Numbered from the stretch's first letter, positions 1 through 8,966 are shown. The stretch: DNA of 64,000 nucleotides from Gammaproteobacteria bacterium (GCA_029864095.1 JAOTUB010000002.1:1-64000), one strand, 5' to 3'. A program made the numbers and translations. The notes: generated by a model not told the origin, from the sequence alone.

Positions 1-1
1 G

Positions 2-781
2 ATAAATAATGCCGAAACCGGTTGGGGTAGAGCCGACGAGACCTGGTCATTCATGTCGGCACTTCAGCAACTCGGCGCACCGACCTGGTTTCAACTCGGT
101 GACAAGGATCTCGCATTAAACGTATACAGAACCGAGAAACTACGTTCGGGGATCACGCTCAGCGATGTTACGATCGACGTAGCGCAGAAATTTGGAATTC
201 GATTCCGGGTCTTTCCGATGAGCAACGACCCGGTTAGAACAATGATAGAGACTGATTCCGAAACAATCTCGTTTCAGGATTACTTCGTGCGCCAGAAATG
301 CCGCCCGGCCGTGCAGAAGATCCGATATCAGGGTCTCGACAGCGCGCTGCCATCGCCGGGGTTGGACGCGCTGCTTAAGAGTTCAGAGATCGGCGCCTAT
401 GTTATTTGTCCGTCCAACCCGTACCTGAGTATCGATCCCATGTTGTCCCTGCCTAGCGTACGCGACCACATCATCGATAGCCCAGCACCGGTCGTGGCCG
501 TTTCACCCGTTGTCGCAGGAGGGTCGTTAAAAGGCCCAACCGGCAAGATCATGGGTGAACTTGGCATACCGTGTACGGCGATTGAGGTCGCGAAACATTA
601 CAAAGGTTTGATTAACGGGATCATAATCGCTGATCAGGACGCAGGAGATACGGCCGAAATCGAGCGTCTCGGCGTGCATGTCATTACGGCGAATATCGTC
701 ATGAAATCGACACAGGACAAGCGCGACCTAGCGACCCTTGTGCTGTCGTTCGCCCGGCAACTGGCATCGAAAAGCAAGTGA
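2..781 (+). CDS. cofD: 2-phospho-L-lactate transferase (CofD), 5'-truncated by window edge
   Basis: CofD builds the phosphodiester between the deazaflavin Fo and a phospholactyl (or phosphoenolpyruvyl) group in coenzyme F420 synthesis, in the cytoplasm. The reading frame is open from base 2, so the gene begins upstream of the window; an internal ATG at 53 is not the true start, because the residues before it (around GWGRADETW) belong to the family. Visible family landmarks are WFQLGDKDLAL, the RT..L..G..LS.VT stretch, and the C-terminal CPSNPYLSIDPML region. About 259 residues are present, against roughly 310 in the family, so about 50 N-terminal residues are missing. It ends 23 bases before the next gene and may share its transcript. 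The family assignment is firm; whether the organism makes F420 cannot be told from this window. Confidence 0.9.
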   Translation: MNNAETGWGRADETWSFMSALQQLGAPTWFQLGDKDLALNVYRTEKLRSGITLSDVTIDVAQKFGIRFRVFPMSNDPVRTMIETDSETISFQDYFVRQKCRPAVQKIRYQGLDSALPSPGLDALLKSSEIGAYVICPSNPYLSIDPMLSLPSVRDHIIDSPAPVVAVSPVVAGGSLKGPTGKIMGELGIPCTAIEVAKHYKGLINGIIIADQDAGDTAEIERLGVHVITANIVMKSTQDKRDLATLVLSFARQLASKSK

Positions 782-804
782 TCGGGACCAGGGGCGAAGC
801 TTAG

Positions 805-2871
805 GTGGCGAATATGAGGGTAGAAAACGATTGCCGGACTGGAAATTTCGCCGTGCTCGCGCTTTGCATCCTGCCGGCATGTTGCTGGGCGCAGATCCAG
901 GATCAGGACGCATTGGATAAGATTGTTGTAACGGCCACGCGCCTCGAATCGTCTGTCAGGGATGCCGCACGCTCGGTGTCCGTTGTCAAAAAGGAACGTA
1001 TCCAGGTCAGCACGCAACAGCTCGGACTCGACGAGGCGCTGGCCGGCATTCCGGGCCTTTATATGCAGAACCGGTTCAATCTGGCTCAGGATTTGCGCAT
1101 TTCCTTGCGTGGTTTCGGAGCCCGGTCAAGTTTCGGAATTCGCGGAATAAAAGTTGTGGTTGATGGCATTCCCGAATCGCTACCCGACGGTCAGGCAGGC
1201 GTTGATAGCATCGATCTTGGTTCGGCACAGAGAATTGAGGTGCTGCGCGGTCCGGCATCGTCGCTTTACGGCAACGCGTCCGGCGGCGTGATATCTGTAA
1301 CCGGTGAACTCGGTAGTGCAACGCCGTACATCGAGGGCAGGCTGGCCGGTGGCGAGCATGGCTATTCACAAATGCAACTGAAATCTGCCGGCAAGATGGG
1401 ACTAACGGATTACCTGATCAGCATTTCGAGAACGGAAATAGACGGTTATAGGGATCACGCGGATGCACGTGGCAGTGTGCTAAATTCCCGCTTGGCCATT
1501 CCCTTTTCAGACGACGACAAACTGACGTTCGCTTTAAACCTGACGGACCAGCCAGAGGCCGACGATCCAGGTGGAATTAATGCGGCACAGGCGACCGCAG
1601 CACGATCTTCGGCCAGGGCTGAAAACGTACGGTTCGATACCGGTGAATCGCTCGAGCAGCAGCGATTCGGCGTCGTATACGAACGGAAACGGGCGGCCGG
1701 AGTGCTGACGCTAAGGAACTATTATGCGTGGCGCGATTTCGCGAACAAGCTACCCTTTGTCGGCGGTGGGTCGGTCGATCTTGATCGGTTCTTTTCCGGT
1801 TTCGGTGCATAGTACAGCTTTGGGAGCCCGCACGACCGCACAAGCCTGATGCTTGGCGTGGACCTCGATCGACAGAACGATGATCGCAGGCGTTTCGACA
1901 ATAATGACGGTGTACGGGGACCGATGGTGTTCGATCAGAACGAGCAGGTCGATAGCGCCGGTGTTTATATGCACGGGCGGTTTCAGTTTGCCGAGGATTG
2001 GTCATTGCTTGCCGGGCTTCGATATGACGAATTATCTTATGACATTTCGGACCGTTTTCTTGCGGACGGTGACGATTCCGGCAAGCTGGATTTCGACGAG
2101 GTGAGCCCATCGCTGGCACTAAACTACCGCTTCGATTCGGGAGTGCTATTCGCCTCGTACAGTACCTCGTTCGAAACACCGACAACCACGGAACTGTCGA
2201 ACCCCGATGCGAGTGGCGGTTTCAATCCCTCACTCAATTCGCAGACCGCCGATAATTTTGAAATCGGATACAAAGGTTCTTCCAACGATCTCTACTACGA
2301 ACTAGCGCTTTTCACAATCGAGCTTGACAATGAATTGATACCGTTTGAGCTCGCAGCTTTTCCGGGCCGAACGTTTTTTTCCAATGCGGGCAGTTCCGAA
2401 CGCGAAGGCCTCGAAGCAGCATTGAGCTGGGATGGTGGAAACGGTCTTCAGGTAAATGCTTCATTTACATGGTCAGATTTTACTTTCGATCGTTTTATCG
2501 ACGATAACGGCAATGACTTCAGCGGCAACCGCTTGCCCGGCCTGCCGACGCGGTTTGCCTACATAGGCGCGACGTACGAGACGGCAAACGGATTTCTGGG
2601 CACCGTTGAGGCGAGCTATTCCGGCGATCTATTCGCAAACAACGCCAACACCGCGAACGTGTCGGAGTATACCGTGGCAAATATTCGCGTTGCGCGTGAG
2701 TTCCGGAAAGATAAATGGACGATTCGCCCATATGCCGGAATCAACAACCTGTTTGATGAACGCTACAACAGCAATATCCGGATCAATGCATTTGGCGGAC
2801 GATTCTTTGAGCCCGCACCGGAACGATATTTCTATGCCGGACTTGTCGTCAACTGCCGAAATTCGAACTAG
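805..2871 (+). pseudogene. TonB-dependent receptor interrupted by an in-frame amber stop
   Basis: This is an outer-membrane, TonB-coupled ligand-gated porin. The N-terminal part has a signal peptide (hydrophobic FAVLALCILPACCWA), a TonB box-like IVVTATR, and a plug domain ending RIEVLRGPASSLYGNASGG. The beta-barrel continues to a C-terminal strand ending in YFYAGLVVNCRNSN. Codons 1-335 and the remainder are in the same frame, separated only by TAG at 1810-1812. The residues on both sides (VDLDRFFSGFGA and YSFGSPHDRTSLMLGVDLD) read as continuous barrel, so a CAG-to-TAG change (Gln to stop) explains it. The start may be GTG 805 or ATG 814; the latter has AGGTGG five bases upstream. Total length would be 688 residues, normal for the family. 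The substrate is unknown. It is inactive unless the amber codon is suppressed or is a sequencing error. Confidence 0.85.
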
Positions 2872-3145
2872 AAATTTGAAGTAGGCTGGTCTTGTATGAC
2901 GTTTTAGGTCGTTTCCAGAGCAACAAGCTAAGTTTCGGGTTGATCGTAAGCTTCCCCGTCAATGACACAGTTCAGAAGTAGAGTTTCTGGCGTTTTGGCG
3001 ATTGAACACGCATCGGGCATTCTCGTAAGAAAACGTAGTGATTGGGCGGTGCTTCGCGGTTCTTAGCGGCGTTCGACGGCAAAAAGGACGAGGGCGGGCC
3101 ATCTAACTTACTGATTTAAAAGAAAACGGTTCGTGCCGTATACGC

Positions 3146-3190
3146 CTACGAACCAGGCGGTCGGGAGTTCGAATCTCTCCGGGCGCGCCA
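3146..3190 (+). repeat. Left attachment core: 3' half of tRNA-Arg(ACG)
   Basis: The repeat begins at the anticodon loop CTACGAA (anticodon ACG at 3148-3150), runs through the variable region and the T arm (loop TTCGAAT), and ends GGGCGCGCCA with an encoded CCA. The five bases before the loop do not pair with those after it, so no 5' half is present and this cannot be a working tRNA. A core starting at the anticodon loop is typical of tyrosine-recombinase islands in tRNA genes. It matches the copy at 18186-18230 in direct orientation. Confidence 0.85.
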
Positions 3191-3199
3191 TATAATCAA

Positions 3200-3234
3200 G
3201 GGGTTAGCAGATTTAGGCTGTTAGCCCCTTTTTT
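3200..3234 (+). terminator. Rho-independent terminator after the left tRNA fragment
   Basis: An 11-bp stem (3200-3210 with 3218-3228, two G-T pairs) with a 7-base loop is followed by a run of six T. It sits ten bases after the CCA of the tRNA fragment and overlaps the last codons of the integrase on the other strand. A similar hairpin follows the right tRNA fragment at 18240-18274, so it probably travels with the element end and restores a terminator for the tRNA after insertion. Confidence 0.75.
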
Positions 3235-4373
3235 ATTTCCGACACTTTTCCGACAGTTTTTTCCTCACAACGACGGATCAGCATCAAGTTTGGCGATTCG
3301 GTCCTGCCACGACTCACTATTGATTCAGCAGCATTAATGAGCTCTTCAAGTTCTGCAGCTGAATAATGCGTTGTGATATCGCCATTGGCATGACCGAGTA
3401 ACGCTTTACGAGTTTCCAATGGAATGCCCGCGCTACGAAGCCGCCTCCCAAACGTATGACGCAGATTGTGAACGCCCTTCAGGATGCCCGGTTCCGTTGG
3501 CAGGCCGACCGTTTTCCATGCGCGCCGCCAAGCTGTGCTCCGTAGCTTGCCAACCGGTCTGCCCCGATACGTGAAGACTCTCTCGGCATGTATGCCTCGT
3601 CGGGACTCAATGACCCGGCGTGCCACAGCATTCAGTACCACCACCCGTTCCGTGCTGGTCTTCGTGATAGAAGATCCCAGTATGAACACTGAAGTTCCCA
3701 TTTCGGGCAGTTGCACTTCCCAGTCCCATCGCAGTTGACAAACTTCCTGCTCCCGACAGCCTGTATTGACCGCAAACAACGCCGCATCCGCCAGATGCCT
3801 CGGAAGTTCATGGAACAGCGTGTCTTGTTCCGACCACGATAAGGGGTAGGGTTTGGCTTGTTTGCCTTTAACAGACAGCCGGCTGATTTGCGCCGGTGCC
3901 TGACGGAGCCAGGGTTGTCCATCTTCATCCCGCCAGACCCTTGCGGCCCGGTTCAGCACCGTCGACACAACACCCAACATGTTGTTGATTGTCTTCGGTG
4001 ACAAAAGGCGCTTATTCCCATGCTCAATAAACGGACGAATAGTTCCGTCATGAACCTGAGCAATCGGCAGGTCGCCGATAAATGGAAAGAGCTCGTCGAG
4101 ATGCATTGCGATAGTATCGGCCGATGACTTGTGTGCGATCTCTTCGAGATACCGAAAAGCGGCTTCTTCAAAGGTAAAGATCGCAGCCTCGTGTCGTCGT
4201 GCTTCCTCCTCTACTTCCGCCAGACGGCGGATCAAGATTTGCTCTGCCTTATTGCGAGAAGATGTGCCCGTGCTTTCTCGGAGCCATCCTCCGGTTGCAA
4301 ATCGGCAGCGCTTTTCAATGTGCCAGATCCCGCTTTTTTGGCGGAGCCCCGGCATTCGGTTACGTTTTGACAT
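3213..4373 (-). CDS. Tyrosine-type site-specific integrase
   Basis: This 386-residue recombinase should catalyse integration and excision of the island at tRNA-Arg. The catalytic C-terminal half shows the expected pattern: the first Arg in NTGCREQEVCQLRW (about residue 205), the HNLRHTFGRR box (His-x-x-Arg), His in LLGHANGDITTHY, and the nucleophile Tyr in THYS. The N-terminal part carries the Arm-type DNA-binding region and the core-binding SAM-like domain. Length is normal. The gene is last in a four-gene minus-strand operon and its 3' end overlaps the terminator beside the tRNA fragment. Its first 142 bases overlap the 3' end of the excisionase-like gene in another frame. ATG at 4373 is the first start; a second Met lies six codons in. 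Confidence 0.92.
   Translation of the reverse strand: MSKRNRMPGLRQKSGIWHIEKRCRFATGGWLRESTGTSSRNKAEQILIRRLAEVEEEARRHEAAIFTFEEAAFRYLEEIAHKSSADTIAMHLDELFPFIGDLPIAQVHDGTIRPFIEHGNKRLLSPKTINNMLGVVSTVLNRAARVWRDEDGQPWLRQAPAQISRLSVKGKQAKPYPLSWSEQDTLFHELPRHLADAALFAVNTGCREQEVCQLRWDWEVQLPEMGTSVFILGSSITKTSTERVVVLNAVARRVIESRRGIHAERVFTYRGRPVGKLRSTAWRRAWKTVGLPTEPGILKGVHNLRHTFGRRLRSAGIPLETRKALLGHANGDITTHYSAAELEELINAAESIVSRGRTESPNLMLIRRCEEKTVGKVSEIKKGLTA
3236..3255 (+). repeat. Tandem TTTCCGACA repeats, left end of island
   Basis: Two identical 9-mers TTTCCGACA start at 3236 and 3247, exactly 11 bp apart. They lie in the 3' end of the integrase gene, about 46 bp inside the left attachment core. The same pair with the same 11-bp spacing occurs inside the right end (18073 ATTCCGACA and 18084 TTTCCGACA), and one perfect copy lies at 18277 beside the second integrase relic. 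Position and phasing suggest arm-type integrase or excisionase binding sites; this role is inferred. Confidence 0.55.
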
Positions 4374-4624
4374 GTGTCGTCCTCCAGTCTTGGAGCCTTC
4401 GGACGACGCCCGTTGCGTGAGACATAGTCCTCCACCCAGGCGTCGAGTTCAAGCCGGTCAAAGGCGATGCCCTGCTGACCTATAGGAATACTTGTGAGCA
4501 ATTGCCGAACCTCGGCATTGAAGCGATTACGATCCATGCCGAGGTAGAACGGCGCGTCGCGCTGGCGGATAAATCTTGGCAGCAGAGCTCGTATGTTCGC
4601 GGGTTGGCTGGCCTTGCTGCTCAT
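4232..4624 (-). CDS. Excisionase / AlpA-like DNA-binding protein
   Basis: This 130-residue protein resembles the small regulators found immediately upstream of integrases in genomic islands. The conserved core is RDAPFYLGMDRNRFNAEVR followed by IPIGQQGIAFDRLELDAW, a winged-helix/MerR-like fold in which the second part forms the wing. Such proteins act as directionality factors or activate integrase transcription; that role here is inferred. The C-terminal tail from about residue 85 is basic and low in conservation, and its coding sequence overlaps the integrase start by 142 bases. The start overlaps the stop of the upstream gene as ATGA (4621-4624), so translation is probably coupled. Confidence 0.75.
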   Translation of the reverse strand: MSSKASQPANIRALLPRFIRQRDAPFYLGMDRNRFNAEVRQLLTSIPIGQQGIAFDRLELDAWVEDYVSRNGRRPKAPRLEDDTCQNVTECRGSAKKAGSGTLKSAADLQPEDGSEKARAHLLAIRQSKS

Positions 4625-5019
4625 GGCGCACCTTCCTGTTCGCTGGGTGGGGTCGGCTCAAGCGCCGGACGCCCGGCTTTGAGCGCACCACGCTCGCCAC
4701 TCGGCCGGACCCACGGTCCGTCCAGCCGCTCGATCCAGCCGTCGTGATCAAGAGCAAGGATCAATAACCGCACGGTGAGCCAGTGCCGGTAACGCGTACC
4801 GCTGGCATGCTTGCCAGTGCATTCCACCAGATACCAGCGCAAGTGCTTTAACTGCCATTGGTAGGGACCGACGTGCCAACGGCGCCAGATGGTCTGGGCG
4901 ATGTATCCGCTTCGGGCAAGATGCTGGCGCAGCGTGCCGCGTCTTGATCCTGGCAATCGTTTTGCCAGCAGCGACCGGGCGATGCGCGCTGCTGCCCGAT
5001 GATTCGCGGGCCGGCTCAT
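4621..5019 (-). CDS. Conserved-context protein of unknown function in recombination operon
   Basis: I do not recognise a family. The 132-residue product is very basic in its first half (many Arg) and Trp/Tyr-rich in the middle (TIWRRWHVGPYQWQLKHLRWYL), which suggests a nucleic-acid-binding protein. There is no signal peptide or membrane segment. It overlaps both neighbours by four bases (ATGA at each junction), between the Integrase_1-type recombinase and the excisionase-like gene. That strongly supports it being a real, co-translated gene, possibly an accessory factor in DNA exchange (inference). Confidence 0.6.
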   Translation of the reverse strand: MSRPANHRAAARIARSLLAKRLPGSRRGTLRQHLARSGYIAQTIWRRWHVGPYQWQLKHLRWYLVECTGKHASGTRYRHWLTVRLLILALDHDGWIERLDGPWVRPSGERGALKAGRPALEPTPPSEQEGAP

Positions 5020-5966
5020 CGGGCACCACCGATGTAGGTGGCGACCACTTCAATACGCGCGTGGCCCAGTTCCTGCGCGATGGTTTGCCGCGCTGCGCGG
5101 TCGGTGCCTCGATCAACACACAGTCGACCGGCAATAACCGGCGCGGCCGACCCAGTCAACTGCTTGTAGCGTTCACAGGCGTAGGCTGCACGCAGGTCAT
5201 GAATCTTTTTCAGACCATAGTCATCTCTGACGCCAGCCCAGACATGATGGACGTGCGAGTACCATTGTCGCCAGGTGAGATTCGATGGAATCAGGTTACG
5301 ACCCTGTCCCTGAGCTTTGGCCGCTCGCATCAGGTAACCGATTGCTCTTCCTGAGACCGGGACCCAGCGATCCACCCGATGACCCCGGCCGCCTTTGGTG
5401 CCGGCCGTGATATTCACCGCACCGTGTTTCTTCACCTGACCTAGCGCGACCCCTGCATTGAGCAGGGACGCTTCCTTAAGGCGTAGACCCAGAGCTCTGG
5501 CCACTTCGACGGTCGCTGCGACCCGTTCGTGCCCGTTCTGGCGCAGTTGATCGGCACACTGGCACACGACCTTTTGATCGAGACCCGCCGGGGGATCGGT
5601 TCGTATTCGTGATCGTTGGCCGACAAACTCGACTGGCGCAACGCGAATCTGCCGATCGCTCCGCATCGCCTGCATCACGACGTTAACCGACGACAGCAGG
5701 TTCTGTGCGTAGGCCGGGGACATCCCGGCATCGACCTTGTCTTCGAGTGATTTTCCGTAGTCCTGCACGACCTCCTTATCGATCAATCGTGCATCGCGTA
5801 TATCGCGCTCGTCGCGACACCAGGTAACGAACCGTCGCCAACGCTCGGCATGGCCGGTGACGGTCCCATAGTGTCCATTGCCGTACTGATCTCGCAGAGC
5901 CTGTTTGCCAGCCCATGTCATCTGTTTGCCGTAACCAAAGTTACGATGACCACCTGCTTTCTTCAT
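5016..5966 (-). CDS. Integrase-domain protein (Phage_int_SAM_2 / Integrase_1 type)
   Basis: This 316-residue second recombinase leads the operon. The start at 5966 is chosen because AGGAG lies six bases upstream; an extended reading to 6131 has no such support. The N-terminal region (KKAGGHRNFGYGKQMTWAGKQAL) and the following SAM-like core-binding domain match integrase-like proteins of gammaproteobacterial integrative elements. The C-terminal part has an Arg in ARALGLRLKEASLL, a His/Arg box in KIHDLRAAYACERY, and a His then Tyr in LGHARIEVVATYIGG. These fit the tyrosine-recombinase catalytic residues, so it may be active. Such proteins often accompany a standard integrase; whether it acts on this island or another site is not known. 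Confidence 0.75.
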   Translation of the reverse strand: MKKAGGHRNFGYGKQMTWAGKQALRDQYGNGHYGTVTGHAERWRRFVTWCRDERDIRDARLIDKEVVQDYGKSLEDKVDAGMSPAYAQNLLSSVNVVMQAMRSDRQIRVAPVEFVGQRSRIRTDPPAGLDQKVVCQCADQLRQNGHERVAATVEVARALGLRLKEASLLNAGVALGQVKKHGAVNITAGTKGGRGHRVDRWVPVSGRAIGYLMRAAKAQGQGRNLIPSNLTWRQWYSHVHHVWAGVRDDYGLKKIHDLRAAYACERYKQLTGSAAPVIAGRLCVDRGTDRAARQTIAQELGHARIEVVATYIGGAR

Positions 5967-6952
5967 GACGTTCTCCTGAAATCCAAATTCGTGTTCTCGT
6001 TTCGGTTTTTCCATTCGGTTTCTCACAGCGATTCCTGAACTCTGGTGAGTGATAAACCGCAGACGAGCTGGCGGTCTCAGCGTGAGTGCCCTATTGCGAG
6101 GCTTAAGCAGCGCGATGCGCTGTTGATTCAATCCCCCTGGTCGTCACACTCCAGAACGACCCAAAGGGCCGCGGAATCGGGTGTGGGCTGCGCCAGTCAG
6201 TCCGTCGACTGGCCGCCGGGCAGGGAGTTTCGACGGCTATGACACCGCGCCTTGGCACGGTCAAAGCCTGTAGCGACGCAGACTTGCGCCAGTTTCAAGA
6301 GGCCCGTCTCTGTGCGGCGCGGGCGCGCTCACAAAGACGGGCTGGGTTGCAACAGGGGGTCGACGCAGGACATTGCTGGGTCATGCATCCGGCATAACGG
6401 CAGCAAAGATAGCGTCGCGTTGTTGCGGCGTACTGAAGAGTTGCACCAGGGGTTGGCGCAATGGAGGAGGCTGGCGCAGATGCGCTGCCTAAAGGGGAGA
6501 TCGACGGCTGTCGCCGTTGCACCTGTTTGACGATCTCTTAAGGCGCGGGGTGCTCCGGTGAAACGGAGCGGGCTTGTCGTTGATATACCGCAACGACGTC
6601 GGTGTTAATGCAAGGACTCTATCGCGTGTCCAACGGACAGGCTAGCGGAAAGTGGGGCAGAGTTTTTGCCCCCGTTTCTGCGGAATTTTCGAAGAAGCGG
6701 AGTCGGAGCATAGAGTTTCAATCAGCCGATACCAAAGGTTGCAATTAGCCGCAACGGCATCCGGCAAATCATTCCCCGCCTGGTCGAACCGCGGCTTGCT
6801 GAAGCACTCGAGGACAGTCACGCGAGCGGCAAGTCCTGACCCTTTTTCCGCACTCATGTTGAATGCCCTCTTCGCCCGAGACTTGCCGCTCAAATGTCTG
6901 CTTTAGGGAAGGCGCAATAGACAGCGGGCGGCCTATTGCTGACGATCTCCCA
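5967..6952. other. Long non-coding stretch inside the island (986 bp)
   Basis: No reading frame here has a convincing start, codon pattern or recognisable motif. It follows the recombination operon promoter region; the operon must be transcribed leftwards from around 5970-6050. The part from about 6790 to 6910 is related to a stretch at about 8740-8840 (see the repeat entry). The rest may be decayed cargo; I see nothing further in it. Confidence 0.5.
6833..6908 (+). repeat. Degenerate dispersed intergenic repeat, copy 1
   Basis: This stretch shares an ordered series of short matches with 8767-8841: CTGACCC, then a T-rich patch, then CTTG/CCTGCCGCTC, then TGTCTG.TTTAGG. Similarity is partial, with gaps, so the copies are old. 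The inverted form CCTAAAGCAGAC appears again at 8931-8942. The family is unknown to me; it looks like a small non-coding mobile or recombinogenic repeat. Confidence 0.4.
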
Positions 6953-7441
6953 CTATCTCTGGACGCTCGAAGTCGCACATCGAAGTCGTCGCCAGAGGTG
7001 AATACTTATCAATCCGATCAGTGGCGAACTTACCAAGCCTGGAAAGTAACCGCCCGATGCGATGGCCATTAGCGGATGCGCTACACCATTGAGCATTCCT
7101 GCGATTGCGAGGAACCAAGCAGCAAAAAATGCGGGCTTACTTGCTGATCGCAGCGATGGAATTGACGCTATCCAGATTGCGATCCACACACAATTAAAGA
7201 CAACAAAGAACGATAATGGCATGGGCTCCAATCCGAACAAGGCCGGAAAACGGGCGTGAAAACCTGTTGCCCACTCTTCACCGAAATGGGCAGTCTGTAC
7301 AGCGGTCGCAAGCGCGAGCGCTTGTGATGCGGTCGCTCGCCCTATCACAAAATCAGCAGGAGACGGGCGATTTTCGGCGAGCCACAGGGCGGCAAGTGCG
7401 ACCAGCCCTAGAATTGCAATACTGGGAACTACACTCATCAT
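6953..7441 (-). CDS. HXXEE-domain integral membrane protein
   Basis: The 162-residue protein has about four hydrophobic helices and the motif that names its family: His and Glu-Glu in TAHFGEEWATGFH. A second conserved patch is GVAHPLMAIASGGYFPGLVSSP. The function of HXXEE proteins is not established; the conserved His/Glu residues within a membrane region suggest metal binding or an enzyme. It lies in the island and reads away from the methyltransferase-like gene upstream on the same strand, 131 bp distant, so the two may be co-transcribed. Two adjacent ATG codons (7441 and 7438) are possible starts. Confidence 0.7.
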   Translation of the reverse strand: MMSVVPSIAILGLVALAALWLAENRPSPADFVIGRATASQALALATAVQTAHFGEEWATGFHARFPALFGLEPMPLSFFVVFNCVWIAIWIASIPSLRSASKPAFFAAWFLAIAGMLNGVAHPLMAIASGGYFPGLVSSPLIGLISIHLWRRLRCATSSVQR

Positions 7442-7572
7442 GGATTGCTCGCAACCGTCCGGGTCGACAGCGAAAATTATAAGCCAAGAAGTGCGACCGG
7501 CTGCAATGCAGCTGCGACTTCAACCGATCGACGCAGATCGGCGTAATATACGCCCGAGTGTCTTACGTTCGT

Positions 7573-8475
7573 TCAGCAACTTTCCAAAGTTAGTTTTTGT
7601 GTCTTAAGGAAATGTACGAATCCACCGTACACAATAATTGCGACCGCGCTATACCAGACCGGGAAGATCAGATTCCACTCATTATCTTCAGCCACGATGG
7701 AGTACGCATGCATTACGGCGGTGGCAAAGAGGAGTCCGGTGATTAGGGAGAAAATGACCTTATGGTGCAGTCTGGGAAGGTCGAATTGCCGCGCATAGAC
7801 AATACAACCGATGACCGCGTATGCGGGCAGCACGACCAGGGCTGAGTGGATGGATTCCGGTGTTTCAAGAAGGGGCAGCCCGAAAGCTAGTCGAATTGCA
7901 TGTGCGACCGTTCCTGCCGCTAGCACCATGGTGCCAACTCTCAAGAAAGTCGACTTGTAGAGTATCACCAAGCAGCCCCACCGCGGTATCCATCGCGGTA
8001 CGGTTTCGCAATAGCGCAAGTAAGTTTCGCCAAATTGTCGCCGAAGCACGCGTTCCTCGTAGGCGATGACGACTACGTGCAGGCAAATCGCTAGTACAAC
8101 TGCGAACTCAAGCAACGGATAACCGCGATACAGCAGCGCCTCTCCCCCTAGTATTGATAGAACCGCGATGTACATCGGATTTCTGGTGACTTGGTAAGGC
8201 CCACCATTCACAAGCTGAACGGGAGGATCAATCGGTGCGGGCGTACCACGTCCCGACACTACGAACTCGTACGCGCATCGGAAATAGAGTGCGGTACCTA
8301 TGATTATCGGAATTAGGCCAAGAACGGTCATCCCCAGGAAATCGATTGCCCCAATCGATGCGTCCGCCAGAAAGACGGATGGCGCGAACATGACAACGGC
8401 AGCCGGTACCAGCAACGTGAATATTGACGCTTTGACAAATAGCCATGCAGTCTGGGATCTTGGATAGTCTTTCAT
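7573..8475 (-). CDS. Isoprenylcysteine carboxyl methyltransferase-family membrane protein
   Basis: The 300-residue polytopic protein carries the ICMT/PEMT signature: GGPYQVTRNPMYIAVL (SAM-binding loop, about residues 90-105) and, after two helices, EERVLRRQFGETYLRYCETVPRWIP. Family members methylate small or lipid substrates with S-adenosylmethionine at the inner membrane. Here the domain fills only residues 1-170. The remaining 130 residues add about four more helices of unknown role, making it longer than the usual 150-220. The ATG at 8475 is the likely start. Its island context gives no substrate. The methyltransferase fold is well supported; the substrate is unknown. Confidence 0.75.
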   Translation of the reverse strand: MKDYPRSQTAWLFVKASIFTLLVPAAVVMFAPSVFLADASIGAIDFLGMTVLGLIPIIIGTALYFRCAYEFVVSGRGTPAPIDPPVQLVNGGPYQVTRNPMYIAVLSILGGEALLYRGYPLLEFAVVLAICLHVVVIAYEERVLRRQFGETYLRYCETVPRWIPRWGCLVILYKSTFLRVGTMVLAAGTVAHAIRLAFGLPLLETPESIHSALVVLPAYAVIGCIVYARQFDLPRLHHKVIFSLITGLLFATAVMHAYSIVAEDNEWNLIFPVWYSAVAIIVYGGFVHFLKTQKLTLESC

Positions 8476-8766
8476 TGCTAATCTCCCAATAACCGGACGG
8501 GATGCAGAATGGGTAACGGTTTGTCTACCGTAGCCAAATGCCGAGGCGGACTTTAGGCCGTCACCTAATTATAGACCAGCCCCCTGAAACTGGGTAAAAG
8601 CGCGTATTCCTTGGATGCGGTTCCGTCACTCCTATTGGCGAAGTCGAATGTCTCTTTCGGGTCAAAAACAGAAGTACATGATGCCCCGAAAACGCCCACC
8701 TGAGCGGCAAGTTTCGGACGCAAAGGAGATATTACGGGTGGAATGCCTTGGCCGCGAGTGCCTGGT

Positions 8767-8841
8767 GCTGACCCTTTCTGCTCTCTCAATTTGAACGGCT
8801 GCTTCTTCCGGAACCTGCCGCTCGAGTGTCTGATTTAGGAA
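8767..8841 (+). repeat. Degenerate dispersed intergenic repeat, copy 2
   Basis: This is the partner of 6833-6908 in the same orientation. Shared blocks are CTGACCCTTT, CCTGCCGCTC and TGTCTG.TTTAGG in the same order. The two copies flank the HXXEE and ICMT-like genes, which could therefore have moved or been lost as a unit (inference). Confidence 0.4.
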
Positions 8842-8966
8842 AATAGTGACGGTCAGCAATCGGCCAGATCCGGACCTTCGTTTTGATAGAGTGCTCAGCA
8901 AATCTGCAGCGGTCAGAGCGGCCGCTGTCGCCTAAAGCAGACGCTTGGCCTCATAAGCTATCAATG

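Noticed and set aside
3146..3190. A functional tRNA-Arg gene
   Set aside because: Only the 3' half from the anticodon loop is present; the bases before it do not form an anticodon stem, D arm or acceptor strand. The same holds for 18186-18230.
6252..6530. A possible 92-residue gene in the island gap
   Set aside because: No ribosome site, basic low-information composition and an overlapping frame on the other strand of equal quality.
8767..8841. attC-like integron cassette site
   Set aside because: Short inverted blocks are present, but I could not find the paired core sites with the expected simple/complex hairpin layout, and no integron integrase is nearby.
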